From NCBI GenBank assembly GCA_903913645.1, contig CAIWMA010000405.1:1-34910 (forward strand): 34,910 nt of DNA, in the 5' to 3' direction. This document shows positions 6,898 to 15,993 of this stretch, one piece after another. The translations under genes and the position numbers were made by a program. The notes beneath the pieces were generated by a model. It was not told where the DNA came from. It was given only the letters and a program-made list of their open reading frames with translations, and ran no database searches. The stretch is from an uncultured Bacteroidales bacterium (GTDB lineage Bacteria; Bacteroidota; Bacteroidia; Bacteroidales; UBA4417). Position 1 is the first letter of the stretch, and each line of letters begins with the position of its first letter.

Positions 6898-8322
6898 ATG
6901 AAAAAATTCATTGCATTATTTTTAGTACTGGGAATGTCGATTGGGATATCAGTCAAATCCTTTTCTCAAACCGCGGATTATCCATGGGCTATCGGCGTTG
7001 GAGTCCATTGGGCCAGTTTTAGTAATATCAATCTCCCGATACAGGATCAGTTCAAAAATATGAAATTCCAGGGAGGACCACTCGAAGCTTCTGTTAGCCG
7101 TTATCTCACACCTTTCTTTAATATGCAGTTAACCGGCGGTTATCTCAGCCTTGCAAGAGGAGAATATGCAAATTACTCTATCACATCTAAAAACTATTGG
7201 TACTTCGATCTGGACGGCCAGCTTAAATTTCTGGGAGGAGCCATTAAAGAAGATGCATTTATTACACCTTACTTATATTTTGGCTTTGGTGATCAGAAAA
7301 TGAACGAAGTCAATGACTTGAAGGCTCAAACAGGTTTAGGCCTAGATTTCAATATCGTAGAGAATCTCTCCTTGTATGCTCGCGCAGATTATGTTTTCAC
7401 AACGAATAAAGAGGGAATCAGTTATGTCCATCCTCATCTCGGATTAAAATACAGGTTCACTTGTAAAAAGGATATGGATAAAGATGGAATAGTAGATGAG
7501 GAAGACCGTTGTCCTGAAGTATTTGGTTTAGCTTCTTTGAAAGGCTGTCCAGACCGGGATGGTGATGGCATTGCCGATATTGACGACAAATGCCCGGATG
7601 TTAAAGGATTAGCTGCTTTCCAGGGATGCCCTGACCGTGATGGTGATGGTATTACTGATGCAGAAGACCGCTGTCCGGATGCTGCAGGTTCCAAAGCACT
7701 TAATGGCTGTCCTGACAAAGATAAGGATGGAATTGCCGACATTGACGATAATTGTCCCGATGTTGCAGGTATTGCCAAGTTCAAAGGTTGCCCGGATACA
7801 GATGGCGATGGTATAATGGATAAAGAAGATGCTTGCCCAACTGTTGCCGGTTTGGCCGCATTTAAAGGATGCCCTGATACCGATGGTGATGGAATCACAG
7901 ACAAAGAAGATAAATGTCCTTTGGTACCTGGTACAATTGCCAACCATGGCTGTCCTGATGTGACACCAGTTGAGAAAGAACAGATAACAAAAATCGCAAA
8001 AGCAATTTACTTTGCAACCGGTAAGGACATTATCAAGAAAGAATCCGAAGCCCCATTAAATGAATTGATCCCAATCCTGATGAAATATCCTGAGATGAAA
8101 CTCAAGATTGAAGGAAATACCGATAATGTAGGTAAAGACGAGCTGAACCTCAAACTCAGCCAGGACAGGGCCAATGCTGTAAAGAAATATCTTGAAGATA
8201 AAGGAATTGCCGCTGCCCGTCTTACAGCTATTGGAAATGGTGAAACAAAACCACTTGCAGATAATGCAACTGCTAAAGGCAGAGCTGAAAACCGCCGTGT
8301 TGATTTGACTACAGAATACTAG
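6898..8322 (+). CDS. OmpA-family outer-membrane protein with thrombospondin type-3 repeats
   Basis: 474 residues. The signal peptide spans 1-24 (cut after SFSQ). An OmpA-like beta-barrel covers about 25-190, ending in LGLKYRF. Six calcium-binding TSP3 units (DxDGDGIxDxxDxCP, 27-residue period, paired Cys per unit) occupy about 192-354. The OmpA peptidoglycan-binding domain is at 365-470, with IEGNTDNVG and LSQDRANAVKKYL, plus GRAENRRVDL carrying the Arg that in this family contacts peptidoglycan. Domain order and length are typical of the abundant Bacteroidetes major OMPs that anchor the outer membrane to the wall; the TSP3 segment is a rigid, Ca2+-stabilised spacer. It is a single-gene unit closed by a strong terminator. 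Confidence 0.95.
   Translation: MKKFIALFLVLGMSIGISVKSFSQTADYPWAIGVGVHWASFSNINLPIQDQFKNMKFQGGPLEASVSRYLTPFFNMQLTGGYLSLARGEYANYSITSKNYWYFDLDGQLKFLGGAIKEDAFITPYLYFGFGDQKMNEVNDLKAQTGLGLDFNIVENLSLYARADYVFTTNKEGISYVHPHLGLKYRFTCKKDMDKDGIVDEEDRCPEVFGLASLKGCPDRDGDGIADIDDKCPDVKGLAAFQGCPDRDGDGITDAEDRCPDAAGSKALNGCPDKDKDGIADIDDNCPDVAGIAKFKGCPDTDGDGIMDKEDACPTVAGLAAFKGCPDTDGDGITDKEDKCPLVPGTIANHGCPDVTPVEKEQITKIAKAIYFATGKDIIKKESEAPLNELIPILMKYPEMKLKIEGNTDNVGKDELNLKLSQDRANAVKKYLEDKGIAAARLTAIGNGETKPLADNATAKGRAENRRVDLTTEY
7471..7959 (+). repeat. 81-bp TSP3 repeats within the OmpA gene
   Basis: Six 27-residue units of the form D(R/T/K)DGDGI.D..D.CP......(F/L).GCP. The codon-level repetition also creates long spurious minus-strand ORFs across this stretch. 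Confidence 0.9.
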
Positions 8323-8353
8323 TCCATAACTTTTGATAATACTAATGTAACAA

Positions 8354-8389
8354 AAAAGGGAGGCCTGATTAGCCTCCCTTTTCTTTTTC
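8354..8389 (+). terminator. Intrinsic terminator after the OmpA gene
   Basis: GGGAGGC (8358-8364), loop CTGATTA, GCCTCCC (8372-8378), followed by TTTTCTTTTT. Extending the stem with the flanking A-run and T-run makes it usable in both directions, which fits its position between the OmpA gene and the convergent tex gene. Confidence 0.9.
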
Positions 8390-8462
8390 AGCATGAACCG
8401 CTTTAACTCCAGTTCCTTGAATCAAATCATTTTTTGTACTTCAGCATGGTGAAAATAACGAA

Positions 8463-10598
8463 TTACTGAACATTTTTAAGCGTCAGCTGAATCCTTTTGC
8501 GCTCTTTATCCACCTCCAGAACTTTCACCCTGACTTTTTGATTCAGTTTTACTATTTCATTCGGATCTTTCACATATTTATCAGCCAGCTGGCTTACATG
8601 TATTAGTCCATCCTGGTGAACACCAATATCAACAAACGCACCAAAATTTGTTATATTAGTAACCAGTCCATCGAGAATCATTCCTGCTTTGAGGTCGCCA
8701 ATTGAATTTACATTCTTATCAAATTCGAATAACTCAAATTTCTGCCGCGGATCACGGCCAGGTTTTGAAAGTTCAGCCATAATATCCGTTAATGTAGGCA
8801 GTCCGACTTTATCGGTAATAAATTCTTCCAGCTTAATCTGCTTTTGTAAATCCTCATTGTTAATCAGATCAGCTACAGAACATCCTGCCTTTTTAGCCAT
8901 TTTTAATACAATCGGATAGCTTTCAGGATGCACTGCGCTGGCATCCAGTGGATTCTCGGATTCACGGATACGCAAAAATCCAGCTGCCTGCTCGAAAACC
9001 TTTTCTCCCAGCCGTGGAACGCTTTTTAACTGTTCACGCGATTGGAACATCCCGTTTTTATCACGGTATTCAACAATTTTGGCTGCCAGCACAGGACCAA
9101 CACCCGAAACATATGTGAGCAACTGCTTACTTGCCGTGTTGAGCTCCACTCCTACTTTATTAACGCAACTCTCAACGACTGATTCAAGGCTTTTTTGCAA
9201 CAATGCTTGGTTCACATCATGCTGGTATTGACCAACACCAATTGACTTTGGATCAATTTTAACAAGTTCGGAAAGAGGATCCATCAGGCGACGGCCAATA
9301 GAAACAGAGCCTCTTACAGTTACATCATAATCGGGAAATTCTTCCCGTGCTACTGCTGATGCTGAATACACCGAAGCACCGTTTTCGTTCACCATCAACG
9401 CAATTAATTCAGTATCAAACGGAATACGACGGACCAGGTTTTCTGTTTCCCGGCCGGCAGTACCATTTCCAATAGCAATGGCTTCAACTTTATAGGCTTT
9501 AACAAGGTTCTGAATTTTAGAAACCGATTGTTTTACTTCACTCTGAGGTGGATGAGGGTATATGGTTTCGTTATGCATAAGCCGGCCCTGTCGATCGAGA
9601 ACCACTAGTTTACAACCGCTGCGGAATCCCGGGTCGATCGCCAGAACTGTTTTTTGTCCCAATGGGGGAAGCATAAGCAGCTGCCGCAAATTCTCAGCGA
9701 AAACACGAATGGCTTCCAGGTCTGCTTTTTCTTTAACCATTTGCCGGTATTCAGTTTCGATAGACGGTTGTAAGAGCCGTTTGTAGGCATCTTTCACCGC
9801 TTCCTGAACCTGATGTGAGGATTCATTGGAGGACTTAACAAATATCTTATTAAGCGATTCTCTGGCCAGTTCAGCATCGGGCTCAATGTCAACTTTCAAA
9901 AACCCTTCATTTTCTCCCCGAAACATAGCCAATAAGCGGTGCGAAGGGGCTTTCATTAAAGGTTCTGCCCAATCGTAATAGGTTTCGTACTTTATGCCTT
10001 CAAGTTCTTTGCCACGAACAGGCTTCGAAAGAATTTCACCTGATCGTTCAAAATGATTCCTGATCCGTTGACGGCTCTGCTGGTTTTCATTCACCCATTC
10101 GGCAATAATATCGCGTGCTCCGGCTAAAGCTTCTTCTTCGGACTTAACGTCCTTTTCAATGTTGATAAATCCTTTAGCTTTTCGGTATGGGTCAGGTTCC
10201 TGTTGCGACATAATAATTTTGGCAAGAGGTTCCAATCCCTTTTCGCGGGCAATTGAAGCGCGGGTGCGGCGTTTGGGTTTGTAAGGAAGGTATAAATCTT
10301 CCAACTCGCTCATAGTTGAAGCACCTTTTAAAAGTTTCTCCAGTTCCGGAGTTAGTTTTTCCTGCTCGGTAACAGAAGTGATAATTACTTCACGTCGTTT
10401 CTCAAGTTCAATTATTTTTTCATACCGTTCCCGGATTGACGCTATCTGAACTTCATCGAGGCTTCCGGTCATTTCCTTGCGATATCTGGCTATAAAAGGA
10501 ACTGTTGCTCCTTCTTTGAGCAAATTAATAGTATTCAATACCTGAAAATCACGAACACCAAGTTCGTTTGATATTTGCAGGATATATTTCGTTTCCAT
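8463..10598 (-). CDS. tex: Tex-like S1 RNA-binding transcription accessory protein
   Basis: 711 residues, the usual size for full-length Tex. The N-terminal helical domain has VPFIARYRKE (33-42) and LYLPYKPKRRTRA (102-114). A YqgF/RNase H-like domain begins near 316 with VLAIDPGFRSGCKL. The tandem helix-hairpin-helix region contains LLTYVSGVGPVLAAKIVEYR and PRLGEKVFEQAAGFLRI. An S1 domain near 640-711 has GLVTNITNFGAFVDIGVHQDG. Tex family proteins bind nucleic acid and affect transcription and RNA handling; the exact job is not settled. It is convergent with the OmpA gene, and 111 bases separate its start from the upstream minus-strand gene. I did not find a clear TAnnTTTG box in that gap. 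Confidence 0.95.
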   Translation of the reverse strand: METKYILQISNELGVRDFQVLNTINLLKEGATVPFIARYRKEMTGSLDEVQIASIRERYEKIIELEKRREVIITSVTEQEKLTPELEKLLKGASTMSELEDLYLPYKPKRRTRASIAREKGLEPLAKIIMSQQEPDPYRKAKGFINIEKDVKSEEEALAGARDIIAEWVNENQQSRQRIRNHFERSGEILSKPVRGKELEGIKYETYYDWAEPLMKAPSHRLLAMFRGENEGFLKVDIEPDAELARESLNKIFVKSSNESSHQVQEAVKDAYKRLLQPSIETEYRQMVKEKADLEAIRVFAENLRQLLMLPPLGQKTVLAIDPGFRSGCKLVVLDRQGRLMHNETIYPHPPQSEVKQSVSKIQNLVKAYKVEAIAIGNGTAGRETENLVRRIPFDTELIALMVNENGASVYSASAVAREEFPDYDVTVRGSVSIGRRLMDPLSELVKIDPKSIGVGQYQHDVNQALLQKSLESVVESCVNKVGVELNTASKQLLTYVSGVGPVLAAKIVEYRDKNGMFQSREQLKSVPRLGEKVFEQAAGFLRIRESENPLDASAVHPESYPIVLKMAKKAGCSVADLINNEDLQKQIKLEEFITDKVGLPTLTDIMAELSKPGRDPRQKFELFEFDKNVNSIGDLKAGMILDGLVTNITNFGAFVDIGVHQDGLIHVSQLADKYVKDPNEIVKLNQKVRVKVLEVDKERKRIQLTLKNVQ

Positions 10599-10709
10599 CT
10601 TAAAAATCAGAATTTTGTGAAAACACGAATAATCTCGGCGTTCTTAAAATGAGCCGCGACTTTTAATTGAGTATTAATTATAACATAAATCGAAAAAGAG
10701 ACTTTTAGC

Positions 10710-11429
10710 TTACCATCCTTGCGCCAACAGGTCGATAACATGCATGGTCTTAATAGGAAGCTTATGCTTATCAATATACCCTTGTTGATGCATCAGGCAG
10801 GATGAATCGGTACTTACAATATATTCGGCGCCGGTTTCGATGGCATGAAGTACTTTCTGCTCAGCCATGGCAGTAGAAATCGGCTCGTGTTTAACCGCAA
10901 ATGTACCGCCAAAACCACAGCAGGTATGATTTTCCTTCATTTCGCGGATTTCAAGTCCTTTTACCTGGCTAAGCAATTCGCGGGGCTGGGTTGTAAGACC
11001 GTATTCGCGTAAAGCTGCACATGAATCATGGTATGTAATCACATGTTCGAAAGTAGCACCTACATCGGTAACTTTCAAAACATTAACCAGAAAATCGGTA
11101 AATTCAAAGAAGTTCTTTTTAAGCTGGTGATATTCTATATGCAAGGCAGAATTATAGAACATTTCATCATAATAATTCCTTACAAAACCAGCGCAAGATG
11201 CCGATGGCCCAACGATATATCGGTTATTAGGAAAATCGCGGATAAACTTCTCTCCTACTGCTTTGGCTTCATCCCAGAATCCGCTGTTATAAGCCATCTG
11301 TCCACAGCATGTCTGCTGATTGTTAAAATTCACTTCCACCCCAAGTTTTTCAAGAATTTTAACCATATTAAATCCTGTTTCAGGATAAATCTGGTCGATA
11401 AAGCAAGGAATAAATATGTCTACCGTCAT
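10710..11429 (-). CDS. LutA/YkgE-type (Fe-S)-binding CCG-domain protein
   Basis: 239 residues, the normal length for LutA/YkgE. Two Cys-rich CCG modules are visible. The first has IPCF (Cys9), QTCCGQ (41-43) and PSASCAGF (Cys79). The second has YHDSCAAL (Cys137), HTCCGFGG (170-172) and TDSSCLMH (Cys211). In heterodisulfide-reductase-like and lactate-utilisation complexes these modules hold an Fe-S centre. The LutABC system oxidises L-lactate to pyruvate, but lutB and lutC are not adjacent here; the neighbours are tex and aroA. The gene is therefore either a dispersed lutA or a subunit of another redox complex, so I leave the symbol blank. It is cytoplasmic, with no signal peptide. Confidence 0.88.
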   Translation of the reverse strand: MTVDIFIPCFIDQIYPETGFNMVKILEKLGVEVNFNNQQTCCGQMAYNSGFWDEAKAVGEKFIRDFPNNRYIVGPSASCAGFVRNYYDEMFYNSALHIEYHQLKKNFFEFTDFLVNVLKVTDVGATFEHVITYHDSCAALREYGLTTQPRELLSQVKGLEIREMKENHTCCGFGGTFAVKHEPISTAMAEQKVLHAIETGAEYIVSTDSSCLMHQQGYIDKHKLPIKTMHVIDLLAQGW

Positions 11430-11457
11430 GAATCGGGGTATTAGTGTGTTTCGAAAG

Positions 11458-11465
11458 CAAAAATA
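11458..11465 (-). promoter_or_regulatory. Possible promoter of the LutA-like gene
   Basis: CAAAAATA on the plus strand reads TATTTTTG on the minus strand, matching TAnnTTTG about 28 bases before the ATG. A second match, CAAAGTTA (TAACTTTG), lies at 11491-11498. No well-spaced -33 TTTG accompanies either. Confidence 0.35.
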
Positions 11466-11579
11466 TCAAAAATTAGCCGTTGGGTCTGTACAAAGTTATT
11501 AACCGGATGTTAATAGATTGGGGATGGCAGATACTATTTTCCTGTTTTTCTATTTCCTATTTCCCTAGACTCATATTCC

Positions 11580-12842
11580 CTAAAGCTTTACAAAACCTGC
11601 CTCAGCCAAATCATCCCAAAATCCGGGATACGATTTCTTAACCACTTCAGGTTCTTCGATGCAAATATCATCGCGCAATATTGCAAGTGTGGCAAAAGAC
11701 ATTGCCATGCGATGATCATCATAGCATTTCACAATCACAGGTGTATGATCGTGTTTGTTGATAAATGCTGTGCCGCTTAAAAATATCTCATTATCAATTA
11801 CATCTACACCATAACCAAGTTTTGTCAACTCATTTCTCAAAGCATCTATTCGATCAGTTTCTTTGACCCTTAATGTTTTAAGACCAGTGAAGTGTCCTTT
11901 TATTCCTAAAGCTGCACATGTTACAATTACAGCCTGGGCAAGGTCGGGGCATTCGGTAAAATCATAATTAAACTCCCGAACGGCCAACTGATCTGATTTG
12001 GTGAGCAGTAATCCTTCGGAAGTAAAAACTGAACTTACTCCCAGATTTGAATAAATAGTTGGCAAAACTGAATCGCCCTGAACACTTTCGCTACTTAATC
12101 CTTTTAATACAATATGGGCGTCGGGTATAAATACAGCAACCTGGTACCAGAAAGCGGCTGCACTCCAGTCAGGTTCAATAATCGAGAAATAATCGATGTT
12201 GTTGTATTTCTGTTCTTTAACCGTAATAGTATTCCTGGCAAATTGAACATCAGCACCCGATTTTTGCATTAGTGACTGTGTCATCCTGATATACGATGCC
12301 GATATAATTTCTCCCTGCAATTCAATAACAATTCCACCTTTTAAGATTGGCCCAAGCATCATCAAAGCACTGATAAACTGGCTGCTGATTCCTGCGTTTA
12401 ATTGAACGTTTCCTCCAATCATTTGTGAATTACCAATGATTTTAATCGGAGGAAATCCTTGTACATGAGAAAAAGTAAGGTCGGCGCCAAGACTCTGTAA
12501 TGCATCAGTAAGTGGCTTGACAGGTCGATTCTGCATGCGTTCTGTTCCGGTAATTAACCAGTTTCCGGGTGTTACTGCCAGTAAGGCGGTAAGAAAACGC
12601 ATAACGGTTCCTGCATTTCCAACATTAATTTCAATTAATGTTTCCGCTGTGAAAGATTTGTTGCTGATTATCTGCAAAAGATGTTGCATAACCACTGTAT
12701 CAACCGAATCGGGCACCAAACCTTCAATAGAAGAACCGCCTGAAAGATTGTTAATTATTAATAGCCTGTTTACGATACTCTTGCTTAAAGGCAAGGTAAT
12801 TGTGCATTCAACAAAATCCTGGGTATGGGAGATACAATGCAT
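11580..12842 (-). CDS. aroA: 3-phosphoshikimate 1-carboxyvinyltransferase (EPSP synthase)
   Basis: Transfers the enolpyruvyl group of phosphoenolpyruvate to shikimate-3-phosphate, the sixth step of chorismate synthesis. 420 residues, normal length. Family motifs in order: LPLSKSIVNRLLI (18-30, with the substrate Lys and Arg), GNAGTVMRFLTALLA (PEP-binding loop, about 75-89), SSQFISALMMLGP, EPDWSAAAFW, LRVKETDRIDAL and YDDHRMAMSFATLA. The sequence looks complete. It is cytoplasmic. It lies 199 bases downstream of aroB on the same strand, so both shikimate genes may be expressed together, though a separate TAnnTTTG match precedes aroA. Confidence 0.97.
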   Translation of the reverse strand: MHCISHTQDFVECTITLPLSKSIVNRLLIINNLSGGSSIEGLVPDSVDTVVMQHLLQIISNKSFTAETLIEINVGNAGTVMRFLTALLAVTPGNWLITGTERMQNRPVKPLTDALQSLGADLTFSHVQGFPPIKIIGNSQMIGGNVQLNAGISSQFISALMMLGPILKGGIVIELQGEIISASYIRMTQSLMQKSGADVQFARNTITVKEQKYNNIDYFSIIEPDWSAAAFWYQVAVFIPDAHIVLKGLSSESVQGDSVLPTIYSNLGVSSVFTSEGLLLTKSDQLAVREFNYDFTECPDLAQAVIVTCAALGIKGHFTGLKTLRVKETDRIDALRNELTKLGYGVDVIDNEIFLSGTAFINKHDHTPVIVKCYDDHRMAMSFATLAILRDDICIEEPEVVKKSYPGFWDDLAEAGFVKL

Positions 12843-12867
12843 TCTATATATGGTTAGCCTTGAAATG

Positions 12868-12875
12868 CAAATTTA
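12868..12875 (-). promoter_or_regulatory. Possible -7 box upstream of aroA
   Basis: CAAATTTA on the plus strand reads TAAATTTG on the minus strand, a TAnnTTTG match 26 bases before the aroA ATG. No good -33 box at standard spacing. Confidence 0.35.
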
Positions 12876-13041
12876 ACAATATCAGGCAAATTGGAAAATG
12901 AGAATTTTTATGGTTGATTCAGTTTTCCACCTGTCGCTCGTTTCACCTTTATAATGAATAACTCATAATAGGACTTTCAACGCTGAAATAAGAAAGACGT
13001 ATGATGAATTTATCGCTTAAAGCAAGTGTTAACCTTAAAAC

Positions 13042-14118
13042 TTATACAAAAAAACCAACTTCCAGGTTAATATAGAAATGAAGGCTTTCAAGTACAAGTT
13101 TTTCGCCGGGGAATTGATCATAAACAGGATCGCCTATTTTACGGAGAAGCGAAAAATTTAATTGCGAAGTGCTGGAATTCTTTTTATCATGGCACATCAA
13201 TGCTAAAAGTTCATCACCCGGTTTCGTTTTGAAACGATAATGCGGAAAATGCCAGCTTACCAGGTTGGCAAGTCGTTTCAAATCGTTTTTATCCAATCCA
13301 AACATTCGCATGGAAATAAAACTTTCGCAAATCAGGCCGATAGCAACAGCTTCGCCGTGAAGCAACGGGTCGGAATCATATTTCTGCGAATAGGATTCAA
13401 TGGCATGCCCGATAGTATGCCCGAAATTAAGTGCTTTACGCAAACCTGTTTCGGTGAAGTCAGAATTTACAATATCCATTTTTACTGAAGCAGATTCAAG
13501 AATATTTGCTTCGTTACATACCTTTTCGTGAGAATTGAGTACTATTAGCTTTCCAAAAAGCTTCTCGCTATGAATCATAGCATGTTTCAGCATTTCAGCA
13601 TACCCCGATAATTTCTGCCTGGCCGGAAGTGTTTTCAGAAATTCTTCAAAAACAAATACTGCTTTGGGAAGGGCAAAAACACCGATCTGATTTTTGACAG
13701 AGTTGAGGTTTACACCTGTTTTACCACCAAGTGATGCATCAACCATTGCCAAAAGCGTTGTCGGAATATGGATAAAATTTATGCCCCGTTTAAAAGTAGC
13801 TGCGGCAAATCCACCAACATCCGTAGTTAGTCCTCCCCCAAGGCATATCATCAATGAATTTCTAACAGCATTTCCAACAACAAGCTGTTGCCAGATTTTT
13901 TCGACAGTCGCAATAGTTTTATTCGATTCGCTGCTATGTATTTCAATAACCATCGCATCCTCGAGTCCGCTGCATTTAGCTTTCAGTATCGGCAAACAGA
14001 GTTCAATCGTATTTTCATCAACCAGGATATAAATTCCGGACTTTTTGTATTCAGCAATTACTTCCTGCAAATGCGACCAGCCATCGTCACCAGAATATAG
14101 AGAATTAGAAATGTTCAT
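13042..14118 (-). CDS. aroB: 3-dehydroquinate synthase
   Basis: Converts 3-deoxy-D-arabino-heptulosonate-7-phosphate to 3-dehydroquinate, the second shikimate step, using NAD+ and a divalent metal. The track ORF starts at a TTG (14184); I choose the ATG at 14116-14118 (MNISNSLYSGD), giving 358 residues, the usual family length. Motifs: ICLGGGLTTDVGGFAAATFKRG (NAD-binding glycine loop), IPTTLLAMVDASLGGKTGVN, the metal site in GYAEMLKHA, LNFGHTIGHAIES with two metal/substrate His residues, and HGEAVAIGL. All expected catalytic motifs are present. It is upstream of aroA on the same strand. Confidence 0.96.
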   Translation of the reverse strand: MNISNSLYSGDDGWSHLQEVIAEYKKSGIYILVDENTIELCLPILKAKCSGLEDAMVIEIHSSESNKTIATVEKIWQQLVVGNAVRNSLMICLGGGLTTDVGGFAAATFKRGINFIHIPTTLLAMVDASLGGKTGVNLNSVKNQIGVFALPKAVFVFEEFLKTLPARQKLSGYAEMLKHAMIHSEKLFGKLIVLNSHEKVCNEANILESASVKMDIVNSDFTETGLRKALNFGHTIGHAIESYSQKYDSDPLLHGEAVAIGLICESFISMRMFGLDKNDLKRLANLVSWHFPHYRFKTKPGDELLALMCHDKKNSSTSQLNFSLLRKIGDPVYDQFPGEKLVLESLHFYINLEVGFFV

Positions 14119-14371
14119 GTTGTTAAGAGTAGTAAATAAAATTAGGATTGGCTTTTCTAAAGTACGTTTCACCTGCTTAAACAAGCATAGATGCTAATTT
14201 TCAATCATTGCAGTAAATTTACTTTACGCACTATGTAGAAAAAAGCCTTCAATCTTTCCTTAAAACCAGACTCTCTCTTTTTCAGAATCTGACTTGGGGA
14301 AATCGAAAAGACAGCAAATCAACGCACTCAACCAAAACCTGTTATGATTCCACAAGGTTTTCAAGTTATTG

Positions 14372-14379
14372 CAAAGATA
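14372..14379 (-). promoter_or_regulatory. Possible -7 box of the aroB transcript
   Basis: CAAAGATA on the plus strand reads TATCTTTG on the minus strand and continues TATCTTTGCA, a good Bacteroidetes -7 box. The -33 region is only T-rich, and the leader to aroB would be about 250 bases. Confidence 0.4.
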
Positions 14380-14619
14380 AATAATTTCCATGAAGGAAAA
14401 AATGTTTACGAATGAAACTACTTCAATCCGATACTAACTTCGTGTAGCTGAATATAGAAATTCGATTAATTTGCAGTTTCAGACCTATTGTTTGATACCT
14501 TTTTCGGTTTTCAATTGGTAAAACAAGAAACACAGCCTGAACACATTTATAAATTTTACGACACCTTTGCAATTACTATATTTCCAATTAATAATTCACT
14601 TCACATATAAAAAGGTTTA

Positions 14620-14627
14620 TACATTTG
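14620..14627 (+). promoter_or_regulatory. -7 box of the proline dehydrogenase promoter
   Basis: TACATTTG, followed by CACCTTTAAAATAA. The gene starts 19 bases after the box, giving a very short leader. A perfect -33 TTTG is absent. The sequence from TTTG onward is nearly the same as in the rpsP promoter. Confidence 0.6.
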
Positions 14628-14646
14628 CACCTTTAAAATAATTTAT

Positions 14647-15813
14647 ATGCTTTCATTCGACAATACTGAAACAGCGTTTCGCTACAAAAGCAACTCCGAC
14701 CTGACACGGGCACGTATTCTTTTCAGTACTCTTGCAAATCCGGAACTTGTTAAAGTTGGAAAATCGCTCACATATTTTGCATTAAATCTGCATCTGCCTA
14801 TTGCCTGGGCCATCAAGCCTACACTTTATAAGCACTTTGTTGGAGGCGAAACCCTGGATGAATGCGAAAAAACTGTACAATTGCTTAGTAAGTTTAATGT
14901 TAAATCCATTCTGGATTATTCGGTTGAAGGAGGCAAGGACCATGAAACCATGCAGCGCACGCTTGAAGAAACGCTTCGATCGGTTATTAATGCTGCCAGC
15001 CACCCGGAAATTCCATTCTCGGTATTTAAGCCTACTGCTTTTGCTTCTCAGCAAGTGTTGACGCTTGCTTCTGAAAATGCTCCGGTTAATGAAGAAACTG
15101 CCAAAGCTATCCAATTCTTTAAGGACTGCGTCGAAATTCTATCAAAAACTGCTTTCGAAAATGGTATTCCTATCATGATTGATGCCGAAGACTCATGGTA
15201 TCAGCCATTTGTTGACCAGGTGGTAACCGAAATGATGGAGAAATATAACAAAAACAGCGCTATTGTATATAATACATTGCAAATGTACAGGACCGACCGG
15301 CTCTACTTTTTGAAAGAATCGCTCCGAAAAGCTGAAGAAGGCAATTATTACCTTGGAATTAAATTCGTACGTGGAGCTTATATGGAAAAAGAACGTTTGC
15401 GTGCTGCCGAAAAAGGATATCCCTCGCCTATTCAGCCTGATAAAGAGGCTACCGACCAGAATTATGATGCAGGCATTGCTTATACACTTGAGCATCTGGA
15501 CAGAATTTCAGTTTTTAACGGGTCGCATAATGAGAAAAGCAACCGTTTGCTCACTGAACTCATGGCAAAAAAAGGTCTTGAGCGCAATGAAAAGAAAATA
15601 TGGTTTTCGCAACTTTATGGAATGAGCGATCATATCAGTTTTAACCTGGCAGACGAAGGCTACAACGTTACCAAATATATTCCCTATGGCCCGGTTCGTA
15701 ATATTTTACCATACCTGATCCGGCGAGCCGAAGAAAACACTTCTATAGCAGGTCAGACAGGCCGTGAACTCGGGTTGCTTGAGCAGGAGCGGTTACGCAG
15801 AAAAAAGGGATAA
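14647..15813 (+). CDS. Proline dehydrogenase (monofunctional)
   Basis: A FAD-dependent enzyme that oxidises L-proline to delta-1-pyrroline-5-carboxylate, the first step of proline catabolism. 388 residues, the stand-alone form common in Bacteroidetes rather than the bifunctional PutA. The TIM-barrel motifs of the family are visible: FSVFKPTAFAS, IPIMIDAEDSWYQP, YNTLQMYRTDRL, GIKFVRGAYMEKER (substrate/FAD region) and the C-terminal YGPVRNILPYLIRRAEEN, whose paired Arg residues bind the proline carboxylate in this family. The adjacent genes are not a P5C dehydrogenase, so the second step must be encoded elsewhere. It has its own promoter box and a perfect-stem terminator, so it is a single-gene unit. 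Confidence 0.95.
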   Translation: MLSFDNTETAFRYKSNSDLTRARILFSTLANPELVKVGKSLTYFALNLHLPIAWAIKPTLYKHFVGGETLDECEKTVQLLSKFNVKSILDYSVEGGKDHETMQRTLEETLRSVINAASHPEIPFSVFKPTAFASQQVLTLASENAPVNEETAKAIQFFKDCVEILSKTAFENGIPIMIDAEDSWYQPFVDQVVTEMMEKYNKNSAIVYNTLQMYRTDRLYFLKESLRKAEEGNYYLGIKFVRGAYMEKERLRAAEKGYPSPIQPDKEATDQNYDAGIAYTLEHLDRISVFNGSHNEKSNRLLTELMAKKGLERNEKKIWFSQLYGMSDHISFNLADEGYNVTKYIPYGPVRNILPYLIRRAEENTSIAGQTGRELGLLEQERLRRKKG

Positions 15814-15836
15814 AACAAGATGAATACTAATCGATG

Positions 15837-15869
15837 AAGCCACAATTTGTAACATTGTGGCTTTTTTTT
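15837..15869 (+). terminator. Intrinsic terminator after proline dehydrogenase
   Basis: Perfect 10-bp stem AAGCCACAAT / ATTGTGGCTT with loop TTGTAAC, running into a T8 tract. A clear boundary before the polysaccharide utilisation locus. Confidence 0.92.
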
Positions 15870-15993
15870 ATGACCCTATTTTTCAGTAAGCCGGGCTAAA
15901 TATTCATTTTTTAATGGTTTTATCCATTTCAATCGGAAATAGTTTAATTTTATCCGCACTTGGGTCCAGATAAGACCAGCACATTTTATTGAG

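Larger units (their letters stand above)
14119..14646. other. Divergent intergenic region between aroB and proline dehydrogenase
   Basis: 528 AT-rich bases. It holds a TTG-initiated in-frame extension of aroB up to 14184 that is probably untranslated, a minus-strand promoter-like box (14372-14379) and the plus-strand box for proline dehydrogenase (14620-14627). No other ORF, RNA gene or repeat was recognised. Confidence 0.55.

Noticed and set aside
7434-7943. 169-residue minus-strand ORF with SGHP/SGQP repeats
   Set aside because: Shadow of the TSP3 repeats of the OmpA gene.
14119-14184. N-terminal extension of aroB from a TTG start
   Set aside because: The ATG at 14118 gives the normal family length and start.
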